64,000 bases of DNA from Candidatus Amarolinea dominans (GTDB lineage Bacteria; Chloroflexota; Anaerolineae; SSC4; Amarolineaceae). A model generated the notes under the pieces. That model was not told the origin of the DNA. It saw nothing but the letters and a program-made list of their open reading frames with translations, and made no database searches. The stretch is taken from assembly GCA_016719785.1 (NCBI GenBank), contig JADJYJ010000034.1, forward strand, positions 1 through 64,000. The letters are read 5' to 3'. Both the position numbers and the translations under genes were made by a program. Positions 61,390-64,000 of this stretch are shown one piece after another. Position 1 is the first letter of the stretch, and each line of letters begins with the position of its first letter.

Positions 61390-64000
61390 GATCATGCCCA
61401 GTCTGCGCGGCTGGCAGAACGACCTGTTCAGCGGCTCAGCCAGCTACGATTACCCGCTCAGTCTGCCACCGGGGCGGGGTGGGCTGACGCCGGACGTGGC
61501 GCTGCAGTTCAACAGTCGCAGCCGGTCGGAAGATGGCGGCCACAGTTCGGTCGTGGGTGCGGGCTGGAAGCTGAGCGCGGACAGCTTCATCTACGGTACA
61601 CCGTGGTTGATGGGCAGTGCGCCGAACACCTGGCGTGTGGCGGGCGCGGCGTTTAGCGAGGCAGGCTCCGGCGGCGCGGTGTACCTGAAGGAAGCGCCCA
61701 CATGGCGCATCCTGTACGCTGGCACAGGGGCGGATGCCTATGCGCCGGATGGCACGCGCTATCACTTCGAGCGTGCGCTGAGTGACTGGTTTTGCAGCGG
61801 CACAACCTGGCAGCAGCGCGGCGACAAGTGGGCGCTGCAGTATGTGCTGGACCCGGTGGGCAACCGCATCAACTACACATACGATACGGCCCTGCCGGTA
61901 GACCCGGTGGATGTCAATAGCCACGCGGGCAACTATGGCGATCGCGTACGCGGCGTGCGCATCAGCTCGCCATGCGCCAACGGCGGCGCAGGCGGCGAGG
62001 AGACCGTCACTTACCTGTCGCAGCTGAATCTGGTGCGCATCAGTTACAATCCCAACAATGGGAGCGATCAGAGTGTGATTGACTTCACGTACGCCATCAC
62101 ACGCACCGATGCCGCGCTGAGCGACCCGGCCGACACCGGCGCCTGGGCGCACTACACCACGCGCTTGCTGACCGCGGTGAAGGTGAAGCAGGGGGGCAGC
62201 CTGATCGCAGCCTATAAACTGGGGTATGATTTCTTCGACGACGGGGTGGCCGACCGGCGTCTGTACGCCTTGCGCAGCATGCAGCGTTGCAGCGACGATG
62301 CTCTGAGCAATTGCCTGCCGGCGACGACTTTCAGCAACACACGTAGCCAGGTGCAGCAGATGAACAACGGCTACGGGGGCAGCGTGCGCCTGGGGTATGG
62401 AGCAGACAACGTCATTGCCACCCGCACCGTCACCGACACCGTGACAGGGCAGGCGAACACCTGGAGCTACAGCTACGTCGGCAAGATTGACGCCGCGGGT
62501 TATCGCTATGTCACGGAGACACTGCCCTCCAGCCTGGGAACCGGCCATTGGGCCAGTTATCAGTATCAGGATGCGAGTGCCGGCGAGGGGTTCCGCGGCA
62601 AGGAGATTCGGCAGATAGGCACGAGCGGGAACCAGAAGCAGACGGAGCGGGTGCGCACCTGGAGCGGAACCACGGTGGGCGTCTATGGCGGCGCGCAGTT
62701 CGTTTACCTGGGCCAGGAACTGCAAACGACCTACGACAAGGACGGGGCCAACCCCGTGACGCGCAAGACCGAGTACCTCTACGAGCCTGACCACCAGGGC
62801 AATGTGCAAGCCGGCAATTTGACGCGGATCAAGGAGTACAGCGACAGCACGACGCTCTATCGCAGCACGGAGCGCTGGTATTATCCCAAAGTGGACATCG
62901 GCGCCGGCAAGTACATCGTGAACCGGTTGGGCCAGGAGAAGCTGTGGGACGCGGGCAACGTGTGCCAGGGCCAGACGCGACGCATCTACGATACCACTGG
63001 CTTCGACCAACACCAGGCGCCGCCTACGCAGGGTCTTCTGAGGGAGGTTTGGCAGGCGAAGGTGTGCGCCAGCGCCAGCGCGAGTGATTGGCTGCGGCCG
63101 GCGCTCTACGGCTATGATGCGGCGACGGGCAACCTGGTCAGCGAAACCGCAGCCAACGGCACGGTTGCCAGCACCAGTTACGATACCACCTTCGCCACCT
63201 ATGCGACGAGCGTGACCGTGATGCCGACTGCGAGCCTGGGTGGGATGACTTTGACCACCAGCTATGCCTACTACGGCATCAACGCTGAAGCAGGCGGCGT
63301 GGGGCTGAAGGGTCAGTTGCAGAAGGAGACCGATGCCAATGGGGCGATGACGCGCTACACCTATGATGCGTTCGGGCGTGTGGCCAGCCTGCGCCTGCCC
63401 AACGTGACTTTCAGCGAGGGCGCCAGCGAGCGTTACACCTACACCGATATGGCCGGCGCTAACCAACCGTTCAAGATCGAGCATTGGCTGCGCGACGACG
63501 GTCCGGGCGACGGTCTGCGTTACGATTACAACTTCTACGATGGCCTGGGGCAGGCGCTGCAGGTGGAGGCGGAAGGAGAGGCGTCGAGCGTGGTCAGCTC
63601 ACGCTACAACGCGCTGGGACTGGTGGTGCAGCAGAGCGTGCCCTACACCCTGACCGTTGGGCTGGGGACCTACGAGCCGGTGAGCAACTGGGGTAGCCTG
63701 GTCAGCACGCAAACCGCCTATGACGGGTTAGGGCGGGTGATCCAGGTGGTGCAGGCGGACGGCACGACGATGCGCACCTACTACCATAAGCGGCAGACGG
63801 CCGTGATTGATGCGGCGAACCATCAGGCGATCTCGGAGAGCGATGCTTTTGGGCGGCTGGTGAGCGTCAAGCAGTACGATCTGACATTGGCAGCAGGGGC
63901 TGCGCCGAATTGGGGTGCGACGGTCTACGGGCAGGCCAGCTATAGCTACGACGTGGCCGACCGGCTGACGCAGATGACCGGGCCGGACGGGGCGGTGACG
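61319..64000 (+). CDS. RHS protein 2, propeller and RHS-repeat region, cut by the window edge
   Basis: From ATG 61319 (really a continuation of the preceding frame) there are 894 open codons to the end of the window. It begins MPSLRGWQNDLFSGSASYDY, the SpvB/RHS N-terminal propeller, parallel to PSLKAFTSDLWSGAASVGYD in RHS protein 1. It passes GGSVRLGYG and STERWYYPKVDIGAGKYIVN, then YDTTGFDQHQAPPTQGLLRE, and goes into RHS/YD repeats (YTYDAFGRVASLRLPN, TAYDGLGRVIQVVQADG, SYDVADRLTQMTGPDG). The core and toxin tip lie beyond the window. It is the same protein family and architecture as RHS protein 1, opposite strand. Confidence 0.88.
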   Translation, partial: MEGALVAVVPHLSQTAEGNNFAPEIMPSLRGWQNDLFSGSASYDYPLSLPPGRGGLTPDVALQFNSRSRSEDGGHSSVVGAGWKLSADSFIYGTPWLMGSAPNTWRVAGAAFSEAGSGGAVYLKEAPTWRILYAGTGADAYAPDGTRYHFERALSDWFCSGTTWQQRGDKWALQYVLDPVGNRINYTYDTALPVDPVDVNSHAGNYGDRVRGVRISSPCANGGAGGEETVTYLSQLNLVRISYNPNNGSDQSVIDFTYAITRTDAALSDPADTGAWAHYTTRLLTAVKVKQGGSLIAAYKLGYDFFDDGVADRRLYALRSMQRCSDDALSNCLPATTFSNTRSQVQQMNNGYGGSVRLGYGADNVIATRTVTDTVTGQANTWSYSYVGKIDAAGYRYVTETLPSSLGTGHWASYQYQDASAGEGFRGKEIRQIGTSGNQKQTERVRTWSGTTVGVYGGAQFVYLGQELQTTYDKDGANPVTRKTEYLYEPDHQGNVQAGNLTRIKEYSDSTTLYRSTERWYYPKVDIGAGKYIVNRLGQEKLWDAGNVCQGQTRRIYDTTGFDQHQAPPTQGLLREVWQAKVCASASASDWLRPALYGYDAATGNLVSETAANGTVASTSYDTTFATYATSVTVMPTASLGGMTLTTSYAYYGINAEAGGVGLKGQLQKETDANGAMTRYTYDAFGRVASLRLPNVTFSEGASERYTYTDMAGANQPFKIEHWLRDDGPGDGLRYDYNFYDGLGQALQVEAEGEASSVVSSRYNALGLVVQQSVPYTLTVGLGTYEPVSNWGSLVSTQTAYDGLGRVIQVVQADGTTMRTYYHKRQTAVIDAANHQAISESDAFGRLVSVKQYDLTLAAGAAPNWGATVYGQASYSYDVADRLTQMTGPDGAVT

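Noticed and set aside
61436..63484. A 682-codon frame on the minus strand
   Set aside because: It is the antisense shadow of the RHS2 gene, which reads without stop on the plus strand with clear YD repeats.

Overview
The window looks like a chromosomal piece of a GC-rich member of the Chloroflexota (Anaerolineae/Caldilineae type). This is an inference from gene content and style, not from a marker-gene search. It rests on Thr/Pro-Thr linkers in secreted proteins, very large secreted RHS proteins, a Memo/radical-SAM pair, a DRTGG-CBS-PHP-NuoE cluster, and intergenic spaces packed with small palindromes and heptamer repeats. I recognised no tRNA, rRNA or CRISPR array.

Layout. (1) 1-5300: wreckage of two large serine recombinases lying tail to tail, with no intact gene. 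(2) 5300-13518, minus strand: a polymorphic-toxin style RHS locus, made of a secreted RHS protein broken by several frameshifts, an unrecognised C-terminal tip, an immunity-gene candidate and a displaced orphan RHS tip. (3) 14228-16402: a secreted ScyD-like propeller protein with a DNRLRE-type tail. (4) 16546-27391, minus strand: a tryptophan operon in the order trpE-trpS-trpG-trpD-trpC-DUF554-trpF-NUDIX-trpB-trpA, headed by a T-box riboswitch whose specifier codon is UGG. A 660-base block of degenerate homopolymers between trpB and trpA is almost certainly a sequencing or assembly artefact. (5) 27544-34710: principal sigma factor, radical SAM and Memo proteins, an ECF sigma/anti-sigma pair bracketed by repeats, a polymer-forming membrane protein and a HypE-like protein. 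(6) 34715-53445: a dockerin-bearing secreted propeller, a Ca2+-type P-ATPase, Lgt, an S1-domain protein, isoaspartyl peptidase, rRNA methyltransferases, TilS, SbcD, a PP2C-like membrane protein and an LCP protein. (7) 54055-60281: a universal stress protein, then DRTGG / CBS-ATPase / DRTGG / PHP / NuoE / ATPase / [2Fe-2S] genes. These match the accessory and small-subunit part of clusters that normally end in NuoF and an [FeFe]-hydrogenase, but both are absent here. (8) 60364-64000: a second RHS gene, opposite in orientation to the first and cut by the window edge.

The best-supported regulatory story is the T-box: uncharged tRNA-Trp should switch on synthesis of tryptophan and of TrpRS together. 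Several ATGA/TGATG overlaps imply translational coupling along that operon. Perfect or near-perfect sigma-70 promoters (TTGACA-17-TAxxxT type) precede trpE, lgt, the S1 gene, memo and the ScyD-like gene. Three genes appear to be transcribed leaderless.

A caution applies throughout. Apparent frameshifts occur in trpC, the HypE-like gene, the immunity candidate and both RHS genes. At least two lie in homopolymers, others in short GC repeats, and an essential-type gene (trpC) is affected. Together with the corrupted block at 17400-18060 this points to consensus errors in the assembly more than to real pseudogenes.
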